Shown: in pieces, positions 63,401-64,000 of the stretch | How the letters are laid out: every line of letters begins with the position of its first letter | Position numbering within the stretch: position 1 is the stretch's first letter | Assembly: GCA_013396755.1 (NCBI GenBank) | Contig: VWZF01005810.1 | Location: 2,732,949-2,796,948 of the forward strand | DNA: 64,000 bases | Direction: 5' to 3' | Origin: Sclerurus mexicanus | Lineage: Eukaryota; Chordata; Aves; Passeriformes; Furnariidae | Position numbers and translations under genes: made by a program | The notes under the pieces: model-generated | Database searches by the model: none | What the model was told of the DNA's origin: nothing | What the model saw: the letters and a program-made list of their open reading frames with translations, nothing else

Positions 63401-64000
63401 TGACCTACACCAACATCAAGCACCCTTCCTGTTACACTGTAATCCTCAGCCTTGGGCTGGATAACATGCTGTTCACACACACCAAGTATTTCACATTTAA
63501 ATCCAAGACAAGCAGAAAAAAAATCAAACAGGACTCTTCAGAAAGGACACAGTTAGGACAGTTGTTAGTGGCAGATCTACCATAACTCAACAGACACCTG
63601 GCAAAAAAAGAAGGTATTTAGAGGTGCACAACACCGCTAGGAGGTTATTTTGCTGCCTTGTTATTTATTGAAGATAAGATCACCCTCAGGGCAGTCCCAG
63701 GGCAACGAGTCTGGCAAAGCAGAGATTCTCTTGACAGCTTTTCCTTAGGACTGAATTTTAAGCCTCATTCAATATTAGCTTACCAAGCCATGGACCACAA
63801 AACGAAATCCAGACCTTTGGAAGTCACTTCTCTAACTTCACGTCTGCTCAATTCAAGTAGAGAATACATAGTGAGGCCAGAGAGTTTAGGAAGAGCAAAT
63901 GAATTACTACACTGGATCAGCCCACTCCAGTGCTAGGTGTTTCACAACCACATAAGAGATGGACAGTTACACAATAACATATAGTCTGCTTTTAGGGTCC
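60441..64000. other. Unassigned non-coding DNA
   Basis: AT-rich sequence with no recognised gene or transposon. The longest frame is 154 codons (60,819-61,283, plus). It starts in a T- and C-rich run and carries no domain I recognise. It also contains a 29-bp tandem duplication (62,009-62,066). Confidence 0.45.
62009..62066. repeat. 29-bp tandem duplication
   Basis: Two head-to-tail 29-bp units beginning TGCAATTAACTT, the first at 62,009-62,037 and the second at 62,038-62,066. They differ at five positions, so the duplication is not recent. Confidence 0.85.

Noticed and set aside
1..64000. CRISPR array, bacterial operon, phage or plasmid origin
   Set aside because: There are no regularly spaced repeats, no dense long coding frames and no bacterial signals. 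The repeat content is that of a bird nuclear genome.

Overview
The window looks like non-coding nuclear DNA from a bird. The main evidence is repeat content. Two 5'-truncated copies belong to CR1, the dominant non-LTR retrotransposon of bird genomes. One near-complete solo LTR and an older fragment belong to a family I recognise from memory as an avian endogenous-retrovirus (ERVL-type) LTR. A fourth block has LTR architecture. The DNA is AT-rich, CpG-poor and scattered with short A-rich simple repeats, as expected of a long intron or an intergenic region. One unresolved base (n at 50302) marks it as draft assembly. I cannot name the species; the LTR family suggests a neoavian bird, but that is an inference.

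Layout. Positions 1-12,334 are unassigned DNA. This stretch holds a purine tract with G7 and G14 runs (1315-1359), a strong 11-bp hairpin (1471-1495) and small A/C-rich repeats. An old LTR 3' fragment lies at about 12,335-12,664 (+). From 12,665 to 46,000 there is no recognisable gene or transposon, only short tandem duplications and perfect hairpins (notably 26,466-26,489 and 32,798-32,832) and a small GC-rich patch near 44,634-44,755. A CR1 copy on the minus strand fills 46,001 to about 46,806. A solo LTR with TG...CA ends and an imperfect 5-bp target duplication occupies 53,064-54,137 (+). It carries an internal minisatellite of roughly 45-50-bp units. A second CR1 copy on the plus strand covers about 57,530-58,355. 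An LTR-like block in minus orientation sits at about 60,005-60,440. The remainder to 64,000 is unassigned.

No protein-coding host gene, exon chain, rRNA, tRNA or CRISPR array could be supported. Open frames are short (the longest is 180 codons) and show no domain I recognise apart from CR1 ORF2 fragments. The longer ones outside CR1 sit in low-complexity, LTR or mirrored-frame sequence. Short exons of a large host gene could still be hidden, because single exons cannot be told from background by eye. I found no evidence of a new multi-gene system. The most unusual things are structural: the LTR minisatellite that keeps frames open on both strands, the G-rich purine tract next to a hairpin, the T11A10 palindrome and the candidate minus-strand LTR.
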